From: Paralithodes platypus
Taxonomy: Eukaryota; Arthropoda; Malacostraca; Decapoda; Lithodidae
DNA: 64,000 nucleotides
Assembly: GCA_032716605.1 (NCBI GenBank)
Contig: CM064517.1
Span: 22,229,276 to 22,293,275, forward strand
Direction: 5' to 3'
The notes under the pieces are model-generated. The model did no database searches and was not told where the DNA came from. It worked only from the letters and a program-made list of their open reading frames with translations. Shown here in pieces: positions 23,663 through 35,932 of this stretch. Each line of letters begins with the position of its first letter. Positions within the stretch are counted from its first letter, which is position 1. The translations under genes and the position numbers were made by a program.

Positions 23663-23781
23663 GGTTAAAAGGGTACTGGTATATATAAAAACATACTACC
23701 ACCCAAGAGTCAGGCCACTGGGTTAAATGGGTACTGGTATCTATAAACACATACTACCACCCAAGAGTCAGGCCACTGGGC
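23663..23781. repeat. Two-copy tandem duplication, ~58 bp
   Basis: The unit with gggtactggtat and ccaagagtcaggccactggg occurs twice in a row (about 23664-23721 and 23722-23780) with few differences. Confidence 0.85.
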
Positions 23782-23929
23782 ACCATCTTTATTTTTATTC
23801 TATTATGAATGTAGTATTAAGTAGATCAACAGTGATAAAGAAAGAGATAATAGTAAAATTGTATTAGTAGCATAAGCTTGGTAATGAAGCGCACAAACAG
23901 CAACATATTATGATATACAATACGAGTAC

Positions 23930-24350
23930 ATTATAGGTTTGATTCCCGAAGGGAAGTAGAGAAAACCTAATATTTAGTAGGGCCCCGTAATCATTGACGA
24001 CTTCGCCTATTAATAATAATAGTCTCCATTCAACATCCTGCGCCAGCATTTTGAATAGCCCGCCCGGAAGTATCATGGAGTACTCGTCATAAGTGCACGC
24101 TTAATTCCCTTATGGGATCGGCATTTTGATCGGGTACCCTACAGAAAAAAACTCTGTAAAATACAAAAAAGAAAAAATAACTTAACATCTGTTATCATGA
24201 CTTGCCATATACGTGGATTTCTCATGTTTTGCTTCCCCGACACCAGGCCCTCTAGCGGCCATCTTCGTCCTTCACTGATATACCAAGAATAAACTATGGA
24301 AATCAACGAATGGGAAGTGGGATGCTCGGGAGGGACAGTGTCGTCAATGA
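23930..24350 (-). repeat. DIRS B right inverted terminal repeat
   Basis: The terminus ATT is at 23930-23932, followed by a right-end-specific block to 24000. The shared repeat, to about 24273, is the inverse of 37043-37317. Conserved landmarks are ccggaagtatcatgg and aggccctctagcgg. Confidence 0.88.
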
Positions 24351-24438
24351 TTACGGGGCACTACTAAATATTAGGTTTTCTCTACTTCCCTTCGGGAATC
24401 AAACCTTTAATTTAATAGGGCCCCTCCATCATTGACGA
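24351..24438 (-). repeat. DIRS B internal complementary region
   Basis: The first part of this 88-bp block (plus strand) is the reverse complement of the right end at 23930-24000. The last 30 bp correspond to the left end at 37318-37347. The junction is at ATT, as expected if left and right ends are joined in a circle over a shared trinucleotide. Confidence 0.88.
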
Positions 24439-24937
24439 CTTCGCCTGATTATCAAGACTGGAGGCGGGACATTCGTAAAATATCCTAACCTTAGGGAAGA
24501 AGAATCCAGATAAAAAAAATTTTTTTTATTGTATGCAATACAACATATAAAAAAGTATAAAAGATTTGCAAGCAGTGCGTGGCATTAAGAAACTGCTTGC
24601 TCATGGTCAGATCTTTGCATTAGATCGTATGCATGAACAAATTTGGACACGCTTGTGTTCCTTAGAACTATAACTTCTGCAGTAGTTATTCGTTCCATTC
24701 TTAAAATTATTTGTACAGTAAATATATTTGTACAGTTTGGTAAACAACATACATAGTTGCAACTATGCAATATATCTTCTTAGAATTAAAACATAAAAAT
24801 AATACTGGACTGTAGAACCCGTCCTATCACAGCTCGTGATACATCACAATCTCCAAGGGTACAGAGGGGAAATGGACTATTCTGCTCCCCCCCCCACCCA
24901 CCCATTTTAACAGCACAACTTATAATAGAACATTACC

Positions 24938-25354
24938 GTGGTGATGGGCTGGTCTATCAGAATGAGAGTTGAGCGTTCTCTGCCATACCCATAGCTTACT
25001 CTGACTGTTCCTTTTACTTATATATTTTCTAGATCTCAAGTGATGGCGTCTTTTCCGTGGATTGACCTCCCTACTGCCAACCCTGGCAGATTGGGAGCCA
25101 AAGCGTCACATTTTTCCTTTGCCCCTCAACTTTCCCTTTATAATTGCTGAGGGGCACAGGGCCTTGGGTGGGGCTTTTGTTTCCCGGGCGTTTCCGCACC
25201 CTCCTCAGCTCCCCGCCTTTGAGTGGCTTCGGTCACCTGGGCATTATTAGTGGTAAGCTGGGAGGGTTCTGTGGGGGCGCTCGGTTATGGCCTTGGCCTT
25301 GCTGCGGACCTTGGGGCTGCTCGGCCAGACAGCCTGAGGAACAGCAACAACAAC
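24938..25354 (+). mobile_element. LINE-tailed SINE, short form, in DIRS B
   Basis: Flanked by the 13-bp duplication atagaacattacc (24925-24937 and 25355-25367). It starts at gtggtgatgggctgg. The tail is short and (AAC)-like. It sits in the DIRS B 3' UTR directly at the recombinase stop codon. Confidence 0.9.
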
Positions 25355-26239
25355 ATAGAACATTACCTACTGTACCCGTTGCCGTAAAGCTACACAGGTA
25401 CGCTTTGGTTTATCTAGAGCAACAGACAGGTAGCGTGTAAGGAACGTATGATTGGAAGCCCATAATTGAGTATTGGCAATGTAATCTACTGACATTTTTT
25501 GCAGAAATCGGAGAGACTGCCCATTTCCTGATATCGTGAGCCCTGCCTATCACGCCGGGATTGCTTTCCCTAATAACATCGACAAGCAAGGAAGCTAACT
25601 TCCGTTTTGTAACACGCTTACCTGCCTGGTTTACCCATAAAGCACCTGGTTGGTGAGGCTGCGCAGCCCTCATAAACTTTGTGAGTGCTTGCACAGGACA
25701 TAAGAGGTGATGAGTGAGGCCTCTCTTCAAAGCCGGGACGGAAAATTCAGAAAAAACATGGTTCGAATGTTCGTTCTTAGCAATAAAAGTGGGAGACGGC
25801 ACGATTTGAACATGATCGTGCAGTCTCCCAAACCTGAGGCAATTAGGTTCGTTGGTCATCGCCGCCAGCTCAGACACCCGGTTTCCGGTGGCAAGAGCCA
25901 TGAGGAAGACAGCCTTTTCAACAGTGAGTCAAAATCCAGCGCATTATTATATTTGCGCGATTGAAGGACCGATAAGGCTTTGTCAAGTGACCAGGTGGGC
26001 ATGAGCTGACGGGGTGGTGGACGTAGCTTGAAACACGCCCTCATAAACCTTTTCTCCTCCGCCTGCGGTATGGAAAGGCCCGTGAGATAAAAAAAGAAGG
26101 TTCTAATGACAGACAAATTATTTTTAATGTGACAACTGAAAATTGTTTCTGCTCGAATAGATAGTCTAAGTACAGTCAGCCCTCCATTTAACGGACTTTT
26201 AGGGGGGAAGCGAAGTCCGTTAAGTGCAAAAGTCCGTTA

Positions 26240-26719
26240 CCCTCCAGCCCCGGCTATGTATTATATATATATTCCTCGAAACCCGGGTGTTTTGGCCGAA
26301 AAACGTCTAGGCTAGGCTACCGTATATTCGTTAATCAGACTGCTTCCCGCATTCCCGCGCATCCCCAAGCGTAGCTTTGTTATTTACCTGTAGAATGGCA
26401 TTAAGTAGAGCTCTCTAAGTCAACTGGTTGAGCTGTGATGATGATTTCATTGGAGATAACTTTATGGCCAAAACAGCCACTTTACACCACTTTTCGATAC
26501 TTAACAACAACATACAGGCACACACGAACAAGCGACGCTCTCCTTCTTGTGGCCGGAGATGCGGGGCGTCGGTCCAGCCGGCTGTTGTTTACATGCGTCG
26601 GACCGACGCCTCGCACACGAAGCTCACAGGCTTTCAACCACTGGGCGTTCAAGAGGCCTTCCGGGTACCTGTTATATGCTTTTTTATGGGCGTTCAAGAG
26701 CCCTTCCGTGGTGAGAGGG
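26240..26719. mobile_element. TTAA-flanked MITE, family a
   Basis: The right flank is TTAA (26720-26723). The left flank has lost one A (gtta then CCCTCC). It is nearly identical to 17220-17699 in the same orientation. The target is the gttaagtgcaaa motif of the Tigger-like end. Confidence 0.88.
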
Positions 26720-26806
26720 TTAAGTGCAAATGACCTCTGAAAAGTGGTTAGGCCCTAGCCTATTCATTAATAAAATGACAAAAATTCGGTTTTTCTTACC
26801 TTATTT

Positions 26807-28965
26807 ACATACTATGGTACACAATGCTAATATAATTGCCCAATAATGTATATAATTCTTACAGTTTCTTACAGTAGATCCTCTGGAAAAAGGCAAACTA
26901 TGCCTGTGTATCCAGCTCAGTACCAGTACTTGCACTGCTGCGGTCGTTCACGGTGTTGGCGGCGGCGGTAGCAGACGCAACATTTTTACTATTCTGTATT
27001 TTTGTTTTATAATCAAACTTCAAATCTTGTCTTCCCCATGCTTTATCAAGATTACTTTCAAACTCCCTTATTGATTCGGAATCGACTACATACTGGGGCA
27101 GTGCGTTCCACTCATTTACCACTCTATCACAAAATGAGTTCTTCGCCTTCTCAAGCCTATTTCTTTCTTTGTAAATTTTCTTAGAGTGTCCTCTCGTTCT
27201 TGTTCCCTCCCGCATCAAGAAGATACCTTCACACACATCCTCATCGTACTTTCCTGACACTATCTTAAAAGTCTCTATCATATCCCCTCTCTTTCTCCTA
27301 TATGCCAGTGTCGGAAGTCCCAGTGTCCTCAACCTCTGCTCATAGCCCGTGTTCTTCAACGTTGGTACCAGCTTGCTAGCTCTTCTCTGCACTTTCTCCA
27401 CTGCTTCTATATCCTTTACCATATATGGAGCCCACACCTGGTTTGCATATTCCAGGTGTGGCCTAACCAGCGCTGTATATAGATTCCTGAAGATTTCTTT
27501 GTCAAGTGACACAAATGTCCTCCTTATCAGCCCTACAATTCTATTGGCTTTGTTTATCTTTTCCGCTAAATGTTCTGAGAAATTTAACTTATTATCTATC
27601 ACTACTCCTATATCCTTTTCTGCACTCACTTCCTCCATCGCTTCATACATACTGTATCCTACCTTGTCTATCTTGCTGGTCCCAATCCGCATGTACTTGC
27701 ATTTTTTTGGATGAAAAGGCATTAACCAATGCTCAGACCATCCCTTCATGCCCTCCACATCTCCTTGAAGCAAACCCATATCTTCCTTACTCCTCACTCT
27801 TCTATACAGTTTAGTGTCATCCGCATACAGGTATACCTCACTTCCATTAGTTATAACTTCAGGCAAGTCGTTGATAAATATAACGAACAGCAGTGGTCCC
27901 AACACAGATCCCTGAGGTACCCCACTTGTAATTTCCCTCCACCCCGAGCCTATTCCATTCACCAATACCCTCTGTCTCCGATCTTTCAGGAAGGCTTCTA
28001 TCCATTTCACACATTTCTCCCCTATATTATAGCTTCTAACTTTCTCTATTAACCTTTTATGTGGGACCTTATCGAAGGCCTTCATAAAATCGCAATATAC
28101 CACGTCTATTACATCACCATCTTCTAGAATTTGCATCCAATCATCTACCACCTTAATTAGCTGTAGTACCGTCGACCTCCCCGGCAAGAATCCGAACTGT
28201 CTCCCACTGAAAAGTTGGTTTGACTTCATATGATCCATTATTCCTTCTCTAATTACCGTTTCCATTAGTTTACACACAACACTTGTCAAACTGACTGGTC
28301 TATAATTCCCTGGGTCATTTCTCTTTCCCTTCTTAAATATAGCTGTTATGTTCGCCTCTCTCCAGTCCATCGGGATTTGTCCTGTATTAAACGATACCTC
28401 AAATAACATTTTCAATGGCTCTACTAACATGCTTATTGTTTGGCATTATAAGTATTGTACATATCAGTAATGGGCGAAATTGTAAATAAACCCTATCCTG
28501 GAGACGCCATTTGCAATGTTTACATTTTGGCGTCCCTGTTCAGTCAAACAATACGGTGGAGTGTCTGTTTTGGTACGCAATACTGTAGCCTACTATTTTG
28601 GATACTACCAAAGTATTCATAGTTCGTAATATTTTATGGGATAAATATAAAGCAATATCAAAGTGTGTTTTATTTATTACAATAATACCCAATAATACCA
28701 TAATATTATGTGGATGCAAATTTGTAGCCTACGAAATAAAAAAAACGAAAAGGTGACGATATTGTTACTGTACCGAAAGTTCAGTGTACCGGATCGTTGT
28801 ACCGTAGCGTCAGGCCAAAACGTAAACATTGCAAATGGCGTCTCCAGGATAGTTACAATTTCGCCCATTACTGATATGTACAATACTCATAATGCCAAAC
28901 AATAAGCATTATATACACTATTGGGCAATTATATTAGCATTGTGTACCATAGTGTTTAGTTTATA
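26807..28965. repeat. Long inverted repeat in the Tigger-like element
   Basis: The left arm is 26807-26858 plus 28431-28530 (split by the LINE). The right arm is 28812-28965 in reverse complement, about 155 bp per arm with a loop of about 280 bp. Landmarks are gcccaata, tattgtacatatcagtaatg and ctggagacgccatttgc. Confidence 0.85.
26859..28430 (-). mobile_element. CR1-like LINE, 5' truncated, intact RT frame
   Basis: The frame at 26898-28430 is open for 510 codons but begins inside the RT, so no complete protein exists. Motifs in order: DPGNYRPVSLTSVVCK, DFMKAFDKVPHKR, SGVPQGSVLGPL, YLYADDTKLYRR, the LVRPHLEYANQVWAPY box and the TRTRGHSKK C-terminal block. A short 3' UTR ends in ctgtaagaa-type repeats. 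It lies in one arm of the inverted repeat of the Tigger-like element. It is almost identical to the copy at 52346-53745, which implies a young family. Confidence 0.9.
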
Positions 28966-29264
28966 TGTTACATCTGAGTGTGTGTAGACTCGATACCTGT
29001 GTATAGACTCAATATGTCTAAAAATGTTGGTTGATTTTAGAGGCCTAATTTACCAGCTGGAGTCCGTTAAATCCGAAATCCGTTAAATCGACGTCTGTTA
29101 AATGGAGCGTCGACTGTATTTGAAAATTAAAGCTCCCGAGGCAGTCGTTTGCCCTGACTCAACAATCCAGGTTGTAAAGGTTTTCCAATGGGACTGATAT
29201 TGTCTCCTGATAGACAGAGTGTACTGGTTCATTAACTTATTAGTGACACTTGCCCCGAATTGAG

Positions 29265-31135
29265 CTAACCATTTGGCATAGTAAATATCCACAAGGCAAA
29301 ACTGAGCGAGGTCTGAAGGTTGCCAATCGTTTCCAAGTGGAAAGCGGAGACCGGGGTCCTGCACCACTGTTGCAATTCGTGGTACCAAACCTGGGCCGAC
29401 CATAGCGGCGCGATCATCGCGACTCGGCCCCGGTAATCCCTCGGCTTGTGAATGACTTTGCACATTAACACAGAATCTGGTGGAGGAAACAGATAGATTG
29501 AGGTCCACCTGTTCCAATCGACCAGCAAGGCATCGGGTCCCCCCGCCGGGGTTACCCCTTGACGCGTTAGAAAGAGGGGGAGTCTGTGGTTCTCTGTGGA
29601 CGCAAACAAGTCCACCTGTGGACGAGCCGGCTTTGCAATCATCTCTTCGAAGATAGCCTGTTTGATTGTCCAATCTACTAGTGTGCTCCGGCGGCGAGAG
29701 AGAGCGTCTGCCTAGACGTTCGCCACGCCGGGGAGATATGTTGCATGCAGGGAGATCCCTAGTGATTCGGCTAGGGTAAAAATTTGTTCGGAAACCTTCA
29801 GCAACTCTCGTGACCTCACTGAGCCCTGTCTCCGAATACAAAAAACTGCAGTTTGGTTGTCCATTCAGAACGCTATTGATTTGTCTTTCAAGGTCATGCC
29901 GTTAGTTTGAAGAAAAAAGAGGGGGACTAAAAGCTCTTGCTTGTTGATATGTGACTGGCTGTCTGTCAACCAGATGCCCTGACCCTGATGGCCCAGGCTT
30001 GACTGGTAGCCCCAACCTAGTGCCCCTGAGGCGTCTGTGTCTACCCATACCGTAGGGGGGGGGGGGTTGGGGGAGGAGAAACCCATGTCATGACAGAGTA
30101 GAGGACATCCCGCTTGGTCCAGACCGAGAGTAAGCTGTGGATTAATGGAGGAATTGGCCATAATTTCTTCTCCGGCAAGAGAGGGAACACTTTGTTGCCT
30201 TCCAGGATTAATCGCTTGACTTTCAACCAGCCCAACTTTACAGTTAACTGTACCCAGTTGAGAGAACCGATCAGGGAATCCCACGTATTCCTGGTCGTAT
30301 CCAGACTGTGGAGGAACCGGAACAGTTTCTTGCGAAATCTGCCGCGGTTGTCCACACTCTGAGTAAGAGTCAGAGCGGCGGTGTCCCAGACCAGCCCTAT
30401 CCACTGAATAGTCCTTGTGGGGACAAGACGAGACTTTGCCAAGTTAACCTTGAACCCTAGGGTTTGTACATGAGCTAACACTTGGGTTACATGGTCTTGA
30501 CATAATTCCAAAGAGTTTGCCACTACTAGCCAGTCGTCCAGATACCAAAACACCTGTATGCCTCGGATTAACAGGGGTAAAAGAGCTTGCCGGACGAGTT
30601 TTGTAAACACTCTCGGTGCCAGGTTCAAACCGAAAGGCATCCTTTGAAAGACGTAAGTCTCGTGCCGTACCCTCAGAGCGAGGAATTTTTTGAACCGCTT
30701 GTTTATCGGGACATGCCAATAGGCATCTTTGAGATCGATCGAGCACATCCAACCTTGCGGCGGAAGTGCGAGTCTGAGTTGCTGAACAGTCAACATCCGG
30801 AAGGGTGAATTCTCTATAAAGGTGTTCAGGTGCGAGAGATCTAGAACTGGTCGCATCTGCACACTCTCCCTTTTTGGCACTAAGAAGAGTCTTGACGTGA
30901 ATACTGGGTGATTGGCACTGACCGGAATAAGGACCTGTTTGGCAACCATTTCCTGAAGTAGGGCCTCCTCCTCCTGAGACACATTGATGTATTCCCGCGG
31001 CTGACGCAGTCGAGACTGCCGGCGCCACCGCCAGGTGATCCCTTTGCTCACTACCTTCCTGGCCCAGGTATGCTTGGGCCCGGCTGAGCGGAATGAACGG
31101 AACGAACCCAGGTGCAACCAGGGCTCGTCCTTCAA
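29265..31135 (-). pseudogene. DIRS B RT/RNase H/methyltransferase-like ORF
   Basis: On the minus strand the RT carries VSKGITWRWRRQSRLRQP, LFLVPKRESVQMRPVLDLS, CSIDLKDAYWHVPI, FQRMPFGLNLAP and the catalytic WYLDDWLVVA. RNase H has TVWVDTDASGALGWG. The C-terminal DIRS MT-like block includes RPQVDLFAS, YLFPPPDSVLMC and APLWSAQVWY. A 12-base G-run at 30055-30066 (C-run in the coding strand) shifts the frame before RNase H. Otherwise well preserved. Role: RNA-to-DNA copying of the element. Confidence 0.9.
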
Positions 31136-31324
31136 GGTAACTCTCTAATCCTGTGTCTTTGAGCACGGCACCAGGATGTCGAGAGTCTGAGTGGCTAGTT
31201 TTTTGGAGGGGGAGATGGGTTGGCATCTGACGCTTGGCTAGCTTTGGCTGATGATTGGCCCTGATTACTTTTGTGAGGGGCCTTCACTTTATACCCAGAA
31301 TGTATACCTTGTTTGGGTTATGCA

Positions 31325-33180
31325 GATTACCTCCCAGAGGGAAGAAGACTGAGAGTGTCTCAGGTGGTAGGATGAGGGACATGAATGGGGAAGTGGTAGA
31401 GGGTGATGGTGTGGTGAAAGTATGGAAAGATCATTTTAGTAGCTTAGCTGTAAAGAGTAGGGGGAAGGCAAAGATCTCATCCATAGGAATGGAGAGAGGT
31501 AGAATAACCAGGGTAGTTGAAAGCCAGATAAGCAGAGAAGAAGTAAAAGAAGCAATCAATAGACTTAAAATGGGCAAAGCTGCTGGAGTAGATAACATCC
31601 CAGGTGAAATGCTGAGATATGGAGGAGAAGAAGAAGCTGTTGACATAATGCATAGGTTATGTAAATTAGCATGGGAAAAGGAAAGTGTACCAGAGGACTG
31701 GAGGAAAGCAGTGATAGTACCCTTGTACAAAGGGAAGGGTAGTAAAGAAGAGTGTAAGAATTATAGGGGAATTAGCTTGCTTAGCATACCTGGAAAGGTA
31801 CACGCAAGAGTAGTAACACAGAGGCTACAGAAGATAACGGATGACAAAATAGGCGAGGAACAGGGAGGTTTCAGAAAGGGCAGGGGCTGCGTTGACCAGA
31901 TAGCCTCAATGCGATTGTTGGTAGAGAAGTATCTGGCCAAAAACAGAAAACTCTATGCAGCATTCATGGATTTGGAAAAAGCCTACGACAAAGTAGACTG
32001 GGAGCGCCTGTGGGATGTGTTAACAGTATATGGTGTGGGAGGAAAGTTGCTAATGGCAGTAAAATCTTTTTATAGGAATGCAATGGCAAATGTGAAGGTA
32101 GGGGATAAGTTAAGTGAAAGTTTTGAGGTCAATGTAGGTGTAAGACAGGGATGTGTCATGTCAGCTTGGTTGTTCAATATATACATGGATGGAGTGATTA
32201 GGGAATGTAGGGCTGTATCAATGGGTGTGGGAGCTAGACTGGAATCAGAGGGAAGAACATGGAAGATTTTAACATGCCTATATGCGGACGATGCAGTCCT
32301 GTTGGCGGAAAATGCTGAAGAACTTCAGAGAGTGGTCACTGACTTTGACAGGGTATGTGAAAAGAGAAAGTTAAAGGTCAATGTAGGGAAATGTAAGGTA
32401 ATGGTGTTTGAGAGAAGAATGCATGAAACTATAGATTTTAAGGAACAATATAGAATCAAGAAAGAACACAAGAAAAGTTGTAAAATAAAATTGAAAAATG
32501 AAGTACTAGAAGAGGTTGAAAGTTTCAAGTATTTGGGAGCTGTACTATGCAAATATGGTAAAATGGAGAGTGAGATAAAAGAGAGAAAAATGCAAGGGAG
32601 AAAAGTGATTGGAGAACTTGATAGTATTCTCAAAGGAAGAATGGTTAGCCAGGAAGTCAAAAAGTCACTGAGAAACAGTGTGCTGCTCCCAACACTCTCG
32701 TATGGAAGCGAGACATGGACGGCAAGTGACGAGGACCTCTTCAAACTAAGAGCTGTGGATGAGCTTTTTCAGAATGGCAGCTGGCATGAATAGGCTAGAT
32801 GGGCCAAGTAATAGGGAAGTGTACGAGTCCTTTGGAATGGAAGAGCAGGCTTTGGGCATTGATTGTGGTGTGGTTGAGTGGATAAAGAGAAGTACTTTGA
32901 GGTGGTATGGTCATGTTCAGAGAATGGATGAAGACAGAATGCCAAGAAAGATATATGGGAGTCAGGTGAGTGGAACCGCTAGTAGTGGAAGACCACCTAT
33001 GGTATGGGAAAAGAAAGTGGAAAAATATATTGAAGAAAAACTTCCACGTAGTGGAAGGGGCATTGTGGCACGGGCAAAGGAGGCATGTCTTGACAAAGTA
33101 GCTTGGAGACGTTTCTGTCATGGCCATCCTCTAGTGGGGGTTTCCCAGGGGGAAGCAAGGCGTCGGAGATGATGATGATG
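31325..33180 (+). mobile_element. LINE type Ib, 5' truncated, in DIRS B
   Basis: The RT frame at 31327-32793 shows GKAAGVDNIPGEML, YRGISLLSIPGK, EEQGGFRKGRGCVDQI, AFMDLEKAYDKVDWERLW, VRQGCVMSAWLFN and CLYADDAVLLAE. A frameshift near 32760 leads into 32759-33172 (RWYGHVQRMDEDRMPRK). The 3' tail is (GAT)n at about 33167-33180. The endonuclease is missing. It lies between the RT and gag regions of DIRS B in opposite orientation. One frameshift makes it inactive. Confidence 0.9.
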
Positions 33181-33331
33181 ACCTCCCTGCTGAGGAGGGG
33201 GTCTGGGATCTCGTGGTGATTGTTTAGCTTGGGGCTGGTATGGTTTGTTACCGCCCTTTGACTTATGAAAGGGTTTCTTAGCCGGGTCCATCCTAGTTTG
33301 GGAGGTAACCTGCTTCCATCCGTTCACCATA

Positions 33332-35932
33332 TTAAATACTAGACTCCAGGTTTAGGAGGGTGGCAGTAAGTACCGGAGAGAGAGTTACCCGGCGACCTAT
33401 GTCCGCCGACAACTTCCTCACCAGAAGGACTCTCAGATCTTGGCGGGCTCGAACTGCTTCTAAGATTACAATTCTAATGTCCCCTAATGACTGAATTAAA
33501 TTTTGGAGCAAGAGTCGTCTAGACAGCTCAGTAGCTTTTCTAACTTGGGGGTCAGCTATGGCTGAAATAGTTCGTGCAAGGGAGGCGGCTACCTGGTGAC
33601 TCACCAAGTACTGAGAGAACATCCGGTAGGCCTTATTCCGTAACTTAAAGTCCCTCTCCAGGTGAGCAGCCGGGGGAGGAGAAAAGGGTTCATCAAGGGA
33701 GTGCAAGGACACTTTGGACGCCGCCAGAAAGGTAAGTAAATCTGAGGACACTCCTTCAGCTTTGGCTACTGGCAAAGAAATGTAAGCATGATTTTCTTGG
33801 GGAATCTGATGTGAAGATTTAGAAGTAATTGTAGCAGCAAAAACCTGAGCTTCTATCTCCCAATCTACCCAGGGACCTACTCCCACATGCCCCATCTGCA
33901 GGACCGGAGTATGAGACTGGTCTAGGCCCGGGGTTGTAGCCAACTCCGGCGTAAGAGCATTCAAAGCTTTGACATCGTTGATGCCATCAGCTTTAGACCA
34001 ATCCGCAAACCGTCGTGCAGATGCGGCAGGGGGAATGGCCGGGGCAGCCGAATATACAAAATAAGTTGGGTTATACGAACTTGGTACACCCTTAACCAAC
34101 ACATCCAACACTCTCCCTGCCTCGTCTTTCGCCCTGAATTTATGATTCTTATTAATTTCAATAAACCATCCGCCGGGTACTAGAAGTTCCCCTGACACGG
34201 AAGGTTGGGCTAAGAGGGGGTTCTCTGGTATCACAGGGACCCAAGAGCAATCAGGGCCATAGAGGAGGGGCATGGGGCCCTTCTTCAGAGGTGCCTTATC
34301 TAAAGGGGGTGGGGGGATATCTGCAATAACCCTTAAGGTGGATGTAGCTAGCGTCGCCGGCACTGTAGTGCCTGGATACGCGACCAGCACCGGGGTTGGA
34401 CAAGAAGGAAGAAAACCTGGAGGATCTAGGGGCCTGACAACAGAAGTGCTAGGGGACACAGCTGGGGTAGAAACCGGGGGATCCGAAGAGACAGGGAGTT
34501 GGTAATGTTGCATTACCTAATGCAATATATCACTTATCTGATCAGAAGTCACACACTTACTGTGGGAGTCCCTGGATGAGAGGGAAATCGCCTCAGAATT
34601 CTCACCGGCAAGAGACTGGGGAGCCGGGGAGAACATACCATCCTCCGGCTCCCCACTCTGCTCAAGATTCTCTTATTGTATCACTACTTCATTATCCGCC
34701 GGGGGCCATGGCAAATCTGGAACCGAAGATGGCAACATGTCTATGCTACCTTCCTCAGCTCTTTCATGAGTGACGTGAAAAGGAGATTGAGAAGGTTCAG
34801 ATTGACGCCAATAACCCCCTGCCACAACGGGCTGGGAGTCTTGAATCACTTGAGAGTTTAGTTGGGACCCCGCCGGATAACCCCTGTACTGGTCGGCCAG
34901 AACCCTACTTGGGCCTGTCGATCTAACACTACGAGGAACAAAATTCAATTTTGGTATGGCAAAAGTAACATTAGCAGGCACACTCAATGATTGTTCATGA
35001 CTAGGTGTGGCCTCCAAACTCTCCGACCCTACTTCTGAGTCCCCTGAATCGCGTTGGGGCGTGTCATAGGGAGGGGTAGGAGGCGGCCGCTTAGGGGTGT
35101 CTCGCCGGCTGCTGCTGCTTGCCGGACATTAGTTCCAGGGCAGTAATTCCCTTTCCAATGTTCCCTTACCCACTCTAAACCACTGTTTGGACACTTGATC
35201 CTCAGTGTTTTGGAGGACAAGCAACCTAGAAGGGTCACTAGATCTGTTGTTGCTTGATTTCCTTTGTACTCCTTTGTACTCCTTTGTACTCATTGTGTCC
35301 TCAGAGTCCTCTCTCCGGCGTTTAGTAGACCGGGAAGACTCCTTGGTAGAGTGTTTAGAATGTTTGCGGGGGGACCCCGACTTCCGCCTCGGGGAGGGCG
35401 AGCGCCTCCTCTTGGAACGGTCGGAGGGGGGAACCTCGGTGATCTCACTTTCACTGCTACTACTCACTACCTCTTTGCTGAGGGCTTTCGACTTGACTTT
35501 GGGTCTGACAGATTTGGGAGAACCGGGTTTATCAAGGGGTGACTTAATAATGAGATTGTTCCACAGAACTTCATCATCGCAGTGAAGTGCCTTATGGGCC
35601 GTGTCCTTGGCATAAGAATTAAGAGAGGCCTTAATCTCTTGTAACGCCGCGAGGCACGATAAGTCTTTTTTGGTAACTAAGGCGGTTTTCAACTCAGAGC
35701 AAATTGAACAGCGTTTAGATAACCACAAGCCTCTAGAACGATCTAAACACTTGACACACTTTATGCATAGTTTGTGAGCAAAAATAGGCAACTGGGAGCA
35801 GGTAGGAGTAACGCATAGTTCAAACCTCGCCGGGATCAGCCGTCCAACTTCGCCGGAGAAGCAGTCTCTGGAGCCTGGAAAAATTTTCCAGGAATCAATG
35901 CTCATAAAGATAACCTGCGAGGTGTTAAACAT
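33332..35932 (-). pseudogene. DIRS B gag-like ORF, broken
   Basis: The N-terminal frame (35932-35129) has CIKCVKCLDRSRGLW...CSIC, an HKALHCDD block and a long Ser/Arg/Lys-rich segment. The middle is at 35017-34673. The core frame (34513-33332, 393 aa) contains GPMPLLYGPD, GPWVDWEIEAQ, AAHLERDFKLRNKAYRMFSQ and LRVLLVRKL. Frame changes near 35130 and 34560 break it. The N-terminal cysteines suggest nucleic-acid binding. Part of the C-terminal basic region lies beyond 33332 next to the inserted LINE. Confidence 0.8.

Larger units (their letters stand above)
26173..29116. mobile_element. pogo/Tigger-like non-autonomous element with nested insertions
   Basis: The terminal repeats are CAGTCAGCCCTCCATTTAAC and (reverse complement) CAGTCGACGCTCCATTTAAC. 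TA flanks at 26171-26172 and 29117-29118. Removing it rejoins the DIRS B recombinase frame. It contains a long inverted repeat but no transposase frame. It is itself interrupted by a TTAA MITE (26240-26719) and a CR1-like LINE (26859-28430). Confidence 0.88.
25367..29290 (-). pseudogene. DIRS B tyrosine recombinase, split by a Tigger-like element
   Basis: The 5' part (29290-29119) reads AKWLAQFGASVTNKLMNQYTLS. After the Tigger-like insertion (26173-29116, TA target) it resumes at about 26170 and continues to the stop at 25367-25369. The ATGNRVSEL (Arg), HDIRKW (His, Arg) and HTFLTRYLS (Tyr) boxes are all present. A frameshift near 25520 separates the last two. No ATG corresponds to the start used in copy D. 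Role: circle integration. Inactive by insertion and frameshift. Confidence 0.85.

Noticed and set aside
27002..28052. Plus-strand frames opposite the CR1-like LINE, repeated at 52531-53742 on the other strand
   Set aside because: Their repetition only reflects duplicated LINE sequence; the opposite strand holds the RT motifs.
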